NCBI GenBank assembly: GCA_013398955.1 | Contig: VWPU01011487.1 | Span: 62,001 to 126,000, forward strand | Direction: 5' to 3' | DNA: 64,000 bases | From: Callaeas wilsoni | Lineage: Eukaryota > Chordata > Aves > Passeriformes > Callaeidae | Notes under the pieces: generated by a model | Database searches by the model: none | What the model was told of the DNA's origin: nothing | The model's input: only the letters and a program-made list of their open reading frames with translations | Translations under genes and position numbers: made by a program | In this document: positions 12,706 to 26,485 of the stretch, one piece after another | Numbering within the stretch: the stretch's first letter is position 1 | Layout: every line of letters begins with the position of its first letter

Positions 12706-13369
12706 TTCCCTTCTCATTTTAAGGATCAACTGTTTCCACTGACTTTCATAAGATTGATGCTAAGTAGATTCACAGTTGCTTTACTCCGGCTATGTTAAGT
12801 CTCAGTTGTGGTAGATCATGCAGGAGGGGCAGTCCTGGGGAAAAATATAGGCTGGTATTTCTGGCATAGAAATGCAACCCCTAATAGTGAAGGCAGGTCT
12901 AGATTGCAAAAAAATAATGTGCTCTGGAGCTGGGTTGACAAAATCAAATTAGCTGATTTAGGGAAAAAAACAGACTCAAGGCAGGTTTGGCTTTTGACCC
13001 AGGATAGCTGCTCAAGTGCAAGTCCACCATGGAGCTTATGCTGAACAGGAGCTACATACATGATCCAAAACCCAGATTGTCTGCAATTCCCTGGCACTTC
13101 AATGAGAGCACTCCTGGTCAGCTGCACTGAAACTTTCCTGGGGACAGGGAAGATTGGCACGACACCATTTTGGTGTGTTCCACTGCTCCCATTACAAATA
13201 CCGTGACTTTCCCTTAATGTTTCAAATTTTCCATAAAAAGAGTAATTTCCCTCAAAGAGAATTTCCCTCCATCTACTGTTTGTCAGGGAGGAAATAAAAG
13301 TCTCGTGCCTCAAAAACCTTGTTGGGAAAACCTTTAAAATCATATGCTATTGACAACAGCAGGAATAAT
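12706..13369. other. Intergenic DNA, no gene seen
   Basis: A 175-codon minus frame (12816-13343) lies here. It has no recognisable domain and is overlapped by a plus frame, so it is not called. No other structure was recognised. Confidence 0.5.
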
Positions 13370-13760
13370 GGAGCAGAATGTGGCCTATGAAGTTCCTTGG
13401 TCCTTGACTTTCTCACTGAAGGATTATTCCCTGCAATCCCCCTCAGTGCATGTTGTCCAAGGTATTTTTTTTTAATGAGGTGTTGACTAATTCCCTCGGG
13501 AAATTTTTCTGCAGTCTGACAGGTCTCATTGTTAGCATTCTACCCAGCCTAAATTTTGCTTTACCAGACTTTGTCTCAAACTATTTCCCTCTTTCCTTGG
13601 TGTATTATGCATCTTTCAAATATTTGTAGGCAGTTATCATATCCCCTTTTTTAGCTGTCTGTCAGCCAAGTTAAACATAATTAGCTTTTTTAATCTTCCT
13701 CCATAAATCCAGCTTGCTTTCTTGAAATCCAGTCCCCTTCTCCTACTTACGTGTCTTTTT
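13370..13760 (-). mobile_element. Old CR1-type LINE fragment
   Basis: The plus strand carries blocks typical of the reverse complement of CR1 elements: ACTTTCTCACTGAAGGATTA, CAAGGTATTTTTTTTTAATG, CCCAGCCTAAATTTTGCTTT, TATTTGTAGGCAGTTATCAT followed by ATCCCC, and AGCCAAGTTAAACATAATTA followed by GCTTTTTTAATCTTCCTCC. The string of blocks in the right order makes chance unlikely. The CR1 sense strand would therefore be minus. There is no open reading frame, so this is a dead, 5'-truncated copy. The subfamily is not assigned. Confidence 0.65.
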
Positions 13761-16700
13761 GGTATGATGAAGCTACATATTTTGTGGTTACTTTTCACAC
13801 GCCATCACTGATACCACTAGGAAGAGGCATCAGAAAATCAGACAGTAGATCAGAGATGGTTTCTAGTCTAGGTCATTTTTTTTTGCTTTTTGTAACACAG
13901 ACTTAGCTTCGCTATCAAACGATTTAGGCTTTCCTTTGAATTTTTATATCAGTTAATATTCACAGAATTCAAACCCTGTAGAGTGTTTTCAAAGCTAATT
14001 GCTGTAAGATATTAATTAGGAACTTTGTGCACACTCTATGGGTAGACTTGGCACAGTAGAACTCTGCTGGAAAATTAATTTACCTGTCATGACAATGTGT
14101 TAACTGATGTGGAAAAAATTTACTTTTTTTTCCAAAAACAATTACAAAATATTATCCAGGAATGTTTTGGGGTTTTTTTGTTTGTACACTAGTGAAACAA
14201 GTGTTCCAATGTCCCAGCATACACTCCCTGAGCATTTGCTACAGGATGCCAAAACCCTGTTTTTCAGATCTATGTAAACAACAGGGAAGCATTTCCCATC
14301 GTATGCATCCCACAGGACTGGATGGAAGCTTAACCAGAGCATTGTTTTGTTTTGCACTTACAGATTCTGGACACAGGCAATATCTATTTACTCATTCAGT
14401 CATTATTTATATACATTTATATGTATTATATATATGTATTTTATATATATATATGTATATACACACATATCCTTTGCGAAGAAAGAGACAGGGGATTAAG
14501 CTCACACAGCAAACATGAATTAAGTGTTCATATCTTCCAACCATTTTAAAATTTCTCCTTGAGCTCAAAAGACTTCAGGGACTTAATAGCACTTTAATTT
14601 CAGATAGGTTCCAGAGGTACACTATCAAAATGCTGAAGAAATCCCTCCATCTGGAGCTTTTAAAGATGAACAGCCTCCAGGTCTTGGTTTGCTCACTTCT
14701 CAAGGTGACTCTGAAAATCTCAGCTTCATGTATTAGTAATAAATGACTGAAACAATTTCCCAAGGAATGCGATTGATTCTTCATCCACCGGAATGCTTGT
14801 ACCAAGGCTGGTTATTTTTTAAAAGATAAGATGTAATGTAAACAGACCAAAGTAATATCTGGTAAATCTGTACAACTTCTGTTTAGCAAAATGAGCAGAT
14901 TAGAAGATAATCCTTTGTTTGCCCTTAAGCATAAACTAACACCTCCTTCCTTCATTGTATGCGCACAGATTTGTAGATTTTCACTTTGTCTCCTTCAAAT
15001 ACCATAGCTATGACAAAAAGTGTAAAGAGGCATTCTACTTGTCAAAATGCCTTCAGGGAAATTAGCAACTGAAGCAGGAAAATCCCTGCTGGAAGAAAAT
15101 CCCCTGAAGCAGGGATAGAAGCACGCTCAAGTGTAGGCCTCCTTCAATATTAATATCCTTCCTGAGGGCAGACATCTTTGTTCTTCAGGCCTCTTAGGTA
15201 CAAATTCTCAAGTCTCCTCTAAATACAGTTGCAGAATGACTGATCAGTGTGGCTGCTTGCAGTTTTTGATATTTTGAAATTTAAATTAAATGCTCTAATT
15301 ATAAATTGAAGGGAAGCTGGAAAAAAATTCCCTTTTTTTTTTTCAGTGCCTTATAATGTTTTCAGAACTTTTCCTATGAGAATGTGTCTGTACCCAAAAT
15401 CACTGAGACAGTGACTGTGTTATGTAGGTCTCCTGTTTCTGTGTTTTAGCTCACAGTAAGTTCATAAGGAATTCAGGCGTGGAAAAGCTGAGAGAAAGAT
15501 CCAAGTCCAAGCAAATGAAAATTAAAAGAGAAGGAACTGCTTTTGTTATAACAGTAGCTCAAAATTTCTTGAACTGCAGATTTTGCTCACTGACAGAAGC
15601 CAAAATCCTGACTGATTTTCATTTCTTTAGCTGACCGTGGTACTTCTTTTGCAAGATCTGCCCAACACCACTCCCCATAGTCATCATGAAAGTGGAACAA
15701 AAGGCCTGAAAGCCACCATGAGACATCTGACATGAGTAATCATGACATCAGTGATCAGAGTTGTGCTCAGCTAAGGACTGTGGTATAAATGCACATAAAA
15801 ATTGCATAGCTGTGTACATTTTGTACTCCCACAAGGAACTCGCAACCTGCAATGTGCCCCAGACGGACAGCAGTGATCAAACAACGTGGGAGATGCAGCC
15901 TGCAGTTTGATTCCTTCGGTCATATTTTTAAAATAAAAATAACAGTACTGGTTTTTGTGTATAGGAAAAAAGCTGGATGAGCAGCCAGGAGCAGACGCTT
16001 GACGGAGCGAAGTCCACCTGGATGCAGCTGAGCTGACGTCCCCATCTGCTGCAGCAAGCGGGGCAGAGCCTGCGAACTCCACAGGTTAGTGCAGGTCTGA
16101 GGCGCCTGAAGTGACTCTCCCTTTTTGCTCAGCAAACAAGAGAGATTTTGTTCAGCCTGATGGGGATTCCCAGCATGGAAACCAACTGCTCCAGTCCCTC
16201 CAGCCGCTCCTTCCTTCCTAAGCTTGGTTATCTACTTTTAAAGCAAATTGCCTGCCCCAGCAGAAGGTGTGAATTAGCCTTATCTAGGAGAGCCAGTGAG
16301 AAGGAACTATGGGGTGCGATGTCCAGTTAAGAATCAGTCTCTGCTGTTGTCTGTGCAAATCCACAAATCAAATTAACTTGAACAAAGTGGAGAAACACAC
16401 ATAGTCCAGGCAGCCTGGCCCTTGAGTAGCAATGAGCAGCAGCTGGCCATGCTCCAAGGGGAAAAAACAAAACATTGACAGACGTGGGGTACGAAAACAC
16501 CCTTCAGGGCATCCCTGAAGTTATTCAGCTCAAGGTCTGTGTGGTGCAGAGGATATTTGGGAGGGACAACACAACAGGGATCCTGGAAGTTTCTTTGGGT
16601 GTGGTGGCACTTTTGGAGCAAGGTGTGGGCTTGCAGTGGAGGCTGCTGCTGATGTGCCCAGTGTGTGCCTGTGCTGGAAGTGCTACATGGCCCACAGGGT

Positions 16701-17730
16701 GACAGGGAAACCCTGTAGAGACAGAGGTGAGGAGAGACTCCTTACAATATCCATTTACTTTGAGCTCTGACTTTGCATCGTCTTTCCTTCAAAGACTGTT
16801 CACTTTACTCTGGCACTTAAAAAGAAATCAAGCAGATTAAAGGTCAGCTTTATTATTTTTGTTGAGTTTTTAAAGAATTTTAAACCATAGCCTAAGGAGC
16901 CTACCTATGTCATTTGGGAAAGAAAAATCAGCACATGAAGCCAGTCATTTTAGATGTAGCCAAGGATGGCCTGTCCACTACAGCAGGGAAGATTTTATGG
17001 GCTACAAAATCAAATATGACAGTGAACCTGGATATACTGGAACAACTTCTTCAGTTTTTCTCTCCATCACTAAGCTTGCTGATTTAATTCCTTCTGAATC
17101 CATAATTACATAAAAGATCAGAGTTATCATTATTGTCTTGCCAACGTGTTCATTCCTTATGCAATAATTCCTATAATGATCCTACCAGAAATGAGGAAAT
17201 ACTCTGCTGGGCATAGGATAGGCTTATGAGGGGCTATCTGTAGAAAAAGAAAAATAACATCCCTAGGGGTTTTGCCAGTAACTTGAACAAGAGTAGAGAT
17301 AGGCTTATGCTGACTGTTTTTGAAAATCCCAGCTTTGATTTGTTAATGACCATTTGTATGACAGACTACTGAAAGCCATTTATCTGCAGAAATAAATACT
17401 CAAAATAGAAGAAGAAGCAAACAGGACATAGGCAGGCAAGCTGTGGTTTGTACCAAATCTTCATATTTGCTGAAAGACAGATATATAATATTGCTCGATT
17501 TTTTCAGGAAAACCACTACTGAAGCATTTTTGCCAAGCTCTTTGAATTCATGTCAAAAAATAATACTGAAAACTGACCTTTGGGGATTTTCCTGGGTAGC
17601 ATTTCACTGTCAGATAGAAAGCCATGACCCTGAGTCAGCAAGGAACAGGCAGGCCTACCTTTAAACATGTGAAAGTTATTTACAGCAGTAATTTAGTGAA
17701 TCAGGGTTCATATGAGAGAGATAAGGGGGA
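13761..17730. other. Intergenic DNA with an AT microsatellite, no gene seen
   Basis: Non-coding. It includes the TA-rich microsatellite at 14406-14470, listed separately, and otherwise unremarkable unique sequence with short overlapping frames. No convincing exon or RNA gene was found. Confidence 0.55.
14406..14470. repeat. TA-rich microsatellite
   Basis: An imperfect run of TATA/TATG/TACA units about 65 bases long, ending in a short ACACACATAT run. It produces spurious Tyr/Ile-rich frames. Confidence 0.85.
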
Positions 17731-17758
17731 AGATTTCATAAAAAAGATTTCATAAAAA
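17731..17758 (+). repeat. Perfect 2 x 14-bp tandem duplication
   Basis: The unit AGATTTCATAAAAA is repeated twice without mismatch. A perfect short duplication suggests a recent slippage event. Confidence 0.9.
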
Positions 17759-20700
17759 AGACTAAACTACAGGAAATCCTGGCAGAGTTATATTTGAAAT
17801 GTCACATGGGCCCTCTCCCTACCTTCCCTTTAAAATTAATTCATTAGTTGTAGCAAAACTCTTCTTAATAAAAGTGGTGGTGCTCTGCTGAAAGATGGAC
17901 TTAACATGGTTGCTTACCAACCTGCTGGTAGATTTACGCTATGATGGAGTATGAAATCCAAGCAAAGCTTGGATATCCAGATATCAATAGAGAACAGATT
18001 AATGGAGATCTTTCCTCTGCTAACAGCTAGCTGAACTCATAATTTCCTCAATGCTGACAAGCACCACTCAAAGAAGCAACCACCAAGACCTGCGAGGCAG
18101 ATCGAGCACCTACATTTGCTGTGTCCTTGCAGGAACCACTCATTCTCCAAAAATCAAACCTCCCCAGGGTGCCTTGAGTGGGACGCTCAGGAACTGTTGT
18201 AGCTAAAACTTTTATAAAATCTCTAGCCTGAACCTACAATGAATTAGTCCAACACAAAAATAGATATTTCTGACAAAACCTTGCCTGTTCTGATGAAAGA
18301 CAGTATTTGTAATCACTGGTAAGAAGACTACATTCGGTTATTTTTCCTTGTTCTTCCTCACCCCTCGAAGCAAGCTGAAATGACCTTCCAAAAACAGTTT
18401 ATTTCTTCTTGGTTTGATCTGAACAAAGGCTTTCTAGTCACATGCATGTGAAGGAGAGTATGGATGCTTTAGTGGTGAAAACCCAAATCTCTCCTTTGAG
18501 CTTTGCCGGCTTTCTACCATCAGCCAGGTGTTCGTGTGTGGGGAGGAGTGTGTATACCAGGGTAGGGGACTAAATTAATCTAGAGCCTCCTGATGCTTCC
18601 AACACACTTCCTTCTAGTGGGCAGTTAATCGGTATGCCCTCACAGCATTTCTGGGAATTTGCCACTAGGCATGGAATGTTCATGCAAGCAGTGTGGATAA
18701 GCTTTGACTGGTCAAAAGTTATGCCGCTTTTGTGCTGTTTCTCAAACTGACTTGAGCATAGTTTCGATAACCGGAGGACCTTGCTTCAGCTTTTGACCAG
18801 GGCTTCTTCAGAAGAAAAGGTTTAAGGGGGAAGGCATATTAACTAATGCAGGAATGCCTGTCTCAGCAATACCAGCTTTGCCAGAAGAAAAGCCAGATAA
18901 CTTTGTGGTGGAACAGTACAGTTTTTGCTAAGGTTTGGTGCGTGTGTTGACAAAGAAGGCTTTTCTGCTATTTGAAGGCATCAGGTCCCCTCACAACACG
19001 TGTATTTTCTGAGGTATTTTTAGAGATGCCCTCCGTGGCAAGGGCGCTTTTGCAGGTGCTGATGTCAGAGGGGAAAATATGCAAATCTTCCTTTGTTTGC
19101 ATGGCAGAACGTTAACAAAAGCTGACCCTGGCAGCCCCATTAAAGCGCATGAAGGGCTCTGAGCCCTCTCTCACGCTAAAGCTGTCTTTGTCCCAGGGCT
19201 CCCGGGAGGGGCTCTCCCTCAGCGTGTCAGCCAGCAGGGTCCCATTCTCTGTGCAACTGCGGTCCTGCTGCAAATGGTGACAAGGGACAAATCTGCATCT
19301 CTTGTGAGCAAACCTCACTACTTGTACTTGCCATGGGAAAAGGAATGAGGGAGGCTCCAGTAAATCTGCTCCAATTTCAGAATGGAACACCAGGAGGAAA
19401 TGAATTTATTCACTTATATCCAATGCAAGAGAAGGCTGTCCCTCTATCCTTTCACCAAGATTAAATGTTGCCCCTGCTCTGCCACATTTTCTGTAATCAT
19501 CAATAGTTTTGTTTATTCCAGAATTACCCATCTAAGTCATTGCTAGATCAGGATAATAATTTTGAACTTTTCAGAAAACAGCATTTTGGCTCTAGTAAAA
19601 AACAACTGCAGTTGTTTCTTCATAGATCAGGTGATGTTGTTCACGTGCTACTTATCTGGGCTTTTTGTGTCTTCTCTATTAATGTTAAAAGAGGACAATT
19701 TCCATGCCCATCCAGAGTAGTGTGGTGGGATACACTGGGATAAGACCCCATTAGAAACTCGACTAAAGCATAATTTCTTGTAGGAAAGGACAGATTTATT
19801 AAACTGTAACACTCAAGCTCTGGGTTGTTGAAAGCTTTGCAAGTGTCTTGTTTTTTTAAGGGGCTGAATCTTCCTGTCTTCTATGCAGTACTCACAGTCA
19901 TACGCTCCTGAGAAATTAAAAACATTTTGATTTCCTAAAAAATCACCACTAACAATAAAATTCCTTTTCAGCTGAAGAATTGTTCAATTTCCCCAAAATT
20001 TTACAATGCCCTGGTGTGTCAGTGTTTTGAAAGACCCCAGACAGCTAAGGGAAGGCTCAAGATTTCAGAGTATCTCTGTTTTGTAATGTCCAGCCTGAGG
20101 TTCAGTAAGCCTTACCCTTGTAAGCACACGGGACCACAGCTCAGGCTGAGGTCACACAGAACAGATGGCGGCCATCGCTTCCAAAAATTCAGGTGTAGGC
20201 AGCTGAAATTGGCTTCTCAGAAGTATTTCTAAGTGGTAGAAATAGCCAAGTGGTATTTCTAACACTACTTCTGAAAATACAGAATTCCTCATATGGAGAG
20301 ATCAAATGGTGAGCATGTGGGGCAGGAAGCCATTCCTACTCAATCCAATCAGAGTTTCAGAATGATAGGAATTTGGTTTTTAAGGCTGGATGCTTGTCCA
20401 GGTTGGGTCAACATCGGTTTGCACCATCTGGGGATGTAATACTTGACTGTTACCCATTGCCTCTTTCCACTCTGACACATTTTTTTCCTGGGAGTGCAAG
20501 GGGCTTAACTACCTTGGGGTTTCTAAGGGCTGGAACTAACTGAACATTCCTTGTGGCACTGAGTTGTATGGGAATTCAGCAAAGATCTCTTCTCAGGCAG
20601 CAGATCCCTTTTCTCAAGACATCTTCTGATTAAACCGTCAAGCTGTGGGACGTGCAGTTAAAGAGAACAACAGAGTTTGAAGGAACGTTTAAAGAAATAT

Positions 20701-23700
20701 TTTTGACAATTCCCAGTGCAGCTGGGATGATGACACACGCTCTGGTCCTAGCAATCTTGCCTGGCAGGCGAGGGCTAGGGCTTTATATGTAAATACAAAT
20801 ATATATTTACATATTTTCTAACATCTGTTATGAATTTGTTTTCCCTTTGGTTCTATTTAAAGTATGCCTTGTCCTATTATCTCTGAGGCTGAAATTTGGA
20901 AGGGTTTCTTAATAAACTCTATGTACTGCAGAGCCACAAGAAAAATTCTCCCACCTCCACAGCTTTTCAGACAGTCCTTCTACAGTTATTCCTTCCTAGT
21001 ATTTCTAAATGCCATAGCATCTCCCCAACCTATGAAAGGAGCACAGTTTTCTCAGCGGGTTCCTGCTGGGAAGGGTATAATCTCACCACCAACTTCTAGG
21101 GATTTATATCGGGTCAGTCTAACCCATCTGTCCTGGCAGCCCAGCTTTGTAGTTGTCCCGCAGTTTGGTGCCTCTTTCAGAGAGCTCCCTGCTGTTAGGT
21201 CAGGGTCCCATCCAGAGTTTCTGCATCCTGGAAGAAAAGCTGCCTGCTGCAAAGGACCAGAGCTGCAGCCACCACTGCAAAGATGGATCCCAACAGCCTC
21301 CGAGGCCGAGCGATGCCACAGCCAGGGTTAGACCTGCAAAAGGACCTTGTGAGCAAAGTTCAACCCACCGTCCTGACAGGCTATTTATGCAGTCTATGGA
21401 GCAAAGCTAACCAGGACAGCAAGCAGGATTTGGACTACATGGGAGAGAGACATGCTTTATTTGTGTTAAGTAAATAGGATAAAGTGAAAGGGGAAAGGGC
21501 AAAAAATAAAATGTCAAGGCGGGTCGACACCAACATTCCCACATGGCCTCTGACAGCAAAGGCTTCAGTGCAGGGTGCTCATTGTGAGACAGATTGGGCA
21601 TGGACTTTCAGAGCTGCTCAGCGTCAAAAAAACCTGAGTTCACACTGGCAATCGAGATGCTTTGCTGAATGAAGAAGCTGGGTGATGCCCTGACCCAGAA
21701 GTGCACCTATAGCCAGCACCCACAGCTGATTTCCTTATTTTGATAGCAGTCACCTGCCTAATTCCTTCGTGGCCCTGGGCCTGGTGCAATACTCAGTGTG
21801 AACTCTAAGCCCAGCACTTGAATTGGAATGAGAAGTCTTCCGGAGATTCATAAAATTGTCCTGCAAAATGCTTTCCTAAGGAACAATTAAGCATCAGTGC
21901 AAATAAATATAATTTCCTTAAAAGTTCAGGGCTCTGTATGGCCAGATGACATGCAAATCAAAGGATTTTCTGCACTGATGAAATTCCAGGAAATTTGGGG
22001 GCGGGGACTAAGGAATAGAGAGAGAGAGCCAGAAACAAAATGCTCAGATCATCTATCCAAAAAAGTTGCTTCTCCAGCCAAATTACTCAGTCTTTTATGA
22101 GAAAGATGTCTTGGTTTGGCAAGGAGGAAAAGACAGCTCCACCAGACAATAAAAAAAGGCTCCAGTTGAATTCTAAATACCAATAATGCAGTGGAAACCC
22201 AGCTTGTTCTCTGCTGTGGTGAAACTTTCAGTTGAAACCCTGAAATCAATAAACCTGGGACAGTTACCAGAGACCCTGCGCTGATGCTAGCAAACATCAG
22301 AGTTTCTATTGGCTCAAAAAAAGCATTCCTGCAGATTTGTCTCCAGAAGCATCTCATTAAAAGGAGCTGTGAACCACTGAGATAAATGTCAAATTAAACT
22401 GATAAGCTTCTTATACATAACAAATTTACATGAGTATCAGACGTCTCCCTTCATTAGGCTGGTTATGACTTACCCTGTAGCTATAACTGAGGCTCTGTCG
22501 TTGCAAAGTTTTACTGCACGTGCTTACGGAGTCAATAACAAATGTATCTGCAACTTCATTTGTCTGCAGTAACTAAAAATGCTCCTCTCTTGCTTCCATG
22601 CTCCTGTCTTGCCCAAACCATAAAAACTCAACAATTTCTGAGAACCACTGGAATGCCCATGCAGCAAACATAAAAGACCAGGTCTGTCTACAGATTTACT
22701 ATGTGACTTCAGCTAAGGCATATCGCTCTGCACTTACCTTCTGTAATAAATAGGAAAATTAAGACTCTGAGCTCCCACCCCACCCCAGAGCTGTGCACTC
22801 CCAGAGCTGTACAAACATGTACATAATTACTCCTCAGAGCTTGCCACAAATGTGCAGCATGCCCAGCCATCCAGAACTTTCTAAAAGTCATTATTTTTAA
22901 AATGAAACAAATAGTTTGCCCTCAGCTTCACTTTTTAACTAGTGTGCTTAAAAAGAAAAAAAAAAGTTGTTTCATAATTGCTCTTACAGAAGAGACTTGC
23001 AGTATATTTTCCACCACCAGCACAATTAGACCTTATTCACCTCAGGTGCAAGAACAGGCGTGCTGACTTTGACTATACACCTCATAATTCCTGGCTCAAT
23101 TAGCACACAGCAGATAATCATTCCTTTTGTAATGTACTAACGCTTGCTTACCCTTCTGCATCTTTCTCTTCTTCCCTTTATTCCCACTGTTTAAGTGGTC
23201 CTAATCTAGCAACTACAGCCATGGCTTCTTGTTTTAAAAAGCTCAAGAGACAGAAAATGAATTAGAACAATTAAAGCCTTTTTTCATAATACTCAAACCT
23301 TGGATTCTAATCCAAACTGCTTGTAGTTTTAAAAAGCAGAATATACACCACAGGTATCTTGGCTGGCTGCATCAAGTGTGAAGCTTAATGGTGTCTTGCT
23401 CAGAGCCAATACGAAGACACTGCCAACCATTTCCTTTATTTTAACAAGTCCCCAGCACACACAGCATACCTAACACCCAGCTTCCCTTATGATCCCCACC
23501 TGTCTTCCAAGAAAAACAATCTAAAGCCTTCTGGTGATCCTGGGGATTCCAAAAAAATGAAAACTGACTCTCCTTTTTCCCCTCTCACCAGCTGATTACT
23601 TTGTCTGTCCAAAGCCATCTGACCAAAATCAACACACACTCGACAGCAGTGAATGGCCATCAGTCTTTTTTGATCAAATTACTGCTCAAACACCCTAAAT

Positions 23701-24129
23701 TTTACCAACAAGAACATTGTCAATAAACTGTCCCTTTCCCAGATGGGGAGGAGAAAGGACCATGACCATCCGTCTCTGAGCTACAAATGAGTTGTGCTGT
23801 GTCTGCTCAGCCAGCTCTGTCTCACCTACAGCACACCTGGCCCACAAATCTCATTTATCTTCAACAGAAAACATCCAGCCAGCTGTTCTCCACCAAACTT
23901 TTCTAGAGCTGAAAGCTCTGGGTGCTTTGCAGTGCCAAATGCTTCACAGCAAGGGAGTCTCTGTGGCCACCCACATTATATTCAAATACACAAATGAGCC
24001 AAGAAGGTTTGCATAAACAACTTGGTACAAAGTGCTGAGATGCTGCTGTATTTCTGCATGACAAGTTCATTACCATTTGGCATTGGCTCATGCTGATGTA
24101 CAGTGAAAAAGAAAAGGGGGAGAGAGAGA
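17759..24129. other. Intergenic DNA just beyond the NUAK1 3' end, no gene seen
   Basis: Non-coding, with many short overlapping frames. The longest, plus 20864-21331 (155 codons), has no domain, no consistent splice context and strong antisense overlap, so it is not called. A TTTATT at 23435-23440 (AATAAA on the minus strand) with GU-rich sequence after it in the minus direction is a possible distal poly(A) site for NUAK1. The real 3' UTR might therefore extend into the right end of this block. Confidence 0.5.
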
Positions 24130-24154
24130 CTCTTCACAGTTACATTAATTTCAT

Positions 24155-24160
24155 TTTATT
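24155..24160 (-). terminator. NUAK1: Candidate NUAK1 poly(A) signal AATAAA
   Basis: TTTATT on the plus strand is AATAAA on the transcript strand, within ATTAAATAAAATG. U/C-rich sequence follows within about 50 bases downstream, as expected near a cleavage site. Alternatives are AATAAA at 25161-25166 (shorter UTR) and 23435-23440 (longer UTR). Confidence 0.45.
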
Positions 24161-24518
24161 TAATAAAAAACAGTATCAGATTAAAAATACAAACACTTCG
24201 GGTGATTATCCAGCGTTTTTCCCTGTGTGCCTCGTAGAGCTCAAACCAACCAAGGATTGGGAGAAAAAACAAAAAAACCCAAAAAATAACACCAAAACAA
24301 TTTTGGCCGGAGCTGTAAAATAATGTTGCACCAATTAAATTACACCAAATATATTATTATAACTTTGAAATGGCTTTCAGACCAATAAATAAAAAAAAAA
24401 GACAAATTCAAATAAAAAAGTTGACTTTGTATTACAAAAAAAATTAAATAAGAATCACAACACTAATAGTAACAATGTGCAGTCAAGTTTTTTTTTTTCT
24501 TCTCTTCTAGGAATGATA

Positions 24519-24560
24519 ACATGCCAGTAAACATGTAACATGCCAGTAACATGCCAGTAA
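24519..24560. repeat. Short tandem-like repeat of ACATGCCAGTA
   Basis: Three copies of ACATGCCAGTA in 42 bases, two of them adjacent and one separated by ACATGTA. The array lies inside the inferred 3' UTR. Confidence 0.85.
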
Positions 24561-25160
24561 ATCCCTACATAACATTTCCAGTTTGGCAGCAAGCAGTCAC
24601 TCACTCATTCACATTTGTACACAAGGAAGCAGGCCTGGGCAAAAGCCTCAGAGATGGGAGCCTTCAGGGTGCTCCTCACTTCCCTGCCACGGCCGGCTGA
24701 GCTCCCTTCCCTTCGTCCTGAAACCTCTATAAATCCACTCAAGGTTTAGTGCCAGATGTGCAGGGAAGGTGTCATGCTCTGGCCTCAACGGACAGCACTG
24801 ACTCACACCAGCTGAGGATGCAGCTCTCACACCCCAGGGCATGAGTTTAAAGCCGTGGCTGCAAAGCACATCCACCCTTGTTTCAGAAAGGCCATGGAGA
24901 CTACGTTGAGTTGTTTTAAAATGCACCACAGCAAACCTGTTAATTCAACACACTGCAAAATGGGGTGCTGGTTTGGGATGGGGTAAAAGAGCACATGCAG
25001 GGCTTGTGAGAGAAGATGAGATGTCTGAGTATCTTACAGAGAGGTACACATCTGTAGAGAAGTGACCTGCAGTTGCCCTTCCTGAGCAAATGACAGTGAG
25101 TCAGATTTCACTTGACCGCCTGAGAGAACGTCTCTCAGAGATTTCACGGTATTGATGCCA

Positions 25161-25166
25161 TTTATT
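25161..25166 (-). terminator. NUAK1: Possible proximal NUAK1 poly(A) signal AATAAA
   Basis: The reverse complement of TTTATT gives AATAAA in the transcript, about 1.86 kb after the stop codon. Use of this site would give a short 3' UTR. Only the hexamer supports it. Confidence 0.25.
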
Positions 25167-26485
25167 TCAGAGCCAAATTTGGTCCAGTGTAAGTGAGTAA
25201 GTAAAATGTAAAGGTTCTCCACAGAGGCAGATTAACTGATTTAGGAAACTCAAGCTGGTTCATCTTTATGCTAGGCAGCCCACTTGATTTTTAGGAAGAA
25301 CCAGCAGACTTAAGTACCATGATACACTGAATAAGAGGAATCTGCAAGTGACTTATCCCCGATTCCCAAGGAATCCCCAGAGGAACTCTTTCTGCACCAT
25401 CTCTAAGATTTGGGACACAGTGGGTCAAACTCTGCTTTGAGTTCCAGTTACAGGGCAGGAGTGAGACCAGAACTTGCCCCATGCCCCTCTACTCTGGGTA
25501 TGAGTGTCGATACACGTTTTGCAGCTGTGGATCATTTGACATCATTGGCTGAAACCTGTGATTTAATCACACCAGTGCACCTCCAAGAAAGCCAGGGGCT
25601 ATGTGCTCATGGAAATGAGACTGAAATGGGCCTGAAGATTCCAGTTTGCCCAGGCCTGTCAAACACACAGTGCCTTTCTGACATAGGCTTACATTCAGGT
25701 AATCCAGTAGACCCATGTGGTACCTTTACGGGAGTTGAAGCCTTCGGTCTGGATAGCTGGATATGTCTGAGAACACAAACGCATATCCTTTTTCTTTCAA
25801 ACTGGTATCATTGCACACTCAGTACCAGCTACACTAGATAGAGGCAGGCCCACAACTGTATGCTAACTCAGTTATTAAATCTACCATTATCATTTCATCA
25901 CTCAGTTCTTTCTGCTCCATTATCACCAACCTAGAAACATTTTCATTTGCAGAAAGGCATCTTCCCACTAACTTTCTGACCTCTATCCATTTCCTACATT
26001 CTACAACCTTTTCTTTATCTAACATTCTGGTTGCAAACTACAGTTACCCCCAAAATACTACAAGCTAGCAGCAAGGTGGCACCATTTGCTGACAGTGACT
26101 GAACTCTAGATTGGAGGGTCAGCTAACCCTTGAGACCCTTTGTCAGATCCATCTTTGTCTGGGCATTCATCTGGCTGGCCATTTTGAAAGACTCACAGAT
26201 TGAACATATGGGTTGAAATGCCTTAAAAGGTCATTTAGCTGCTGCTAACACCCATTCCTTCCAGTTGCCATTACCATTTCTGTGGCTCTGTTTTTGCTGG
26301 TAGGAGCAGGCGTCAGAAACAATTTTAGAACTTTCTGCTCACTGAAGAGCAATGGCTCTGGACACTGTGGGAGGTCCAGATACGAATGCCTGCTCCATCA
26401 CTTGTCCACAAACACCTCAGGAGGTTTTTCTGGGGCAAGTCTCTCAAATTATCTTAGAAAATGTTCAGAACCTCTCAAGTCACCC

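Noticed and set aside
12816..13343. 175-codon minus frame
   Set aside because: No domain and overlapping plus frame; no matching splice sites.
20864..21331. 155-codon plus-strand frame
   Set aside because: No recognisable domain, overlapping frames in other phases and strands, no splice or poly(A) context.
25410..25841. 143-codon plus frame
   Set aside because: Lies opposite the probable NUAK1 3' UTR with no domain or transcript signals.
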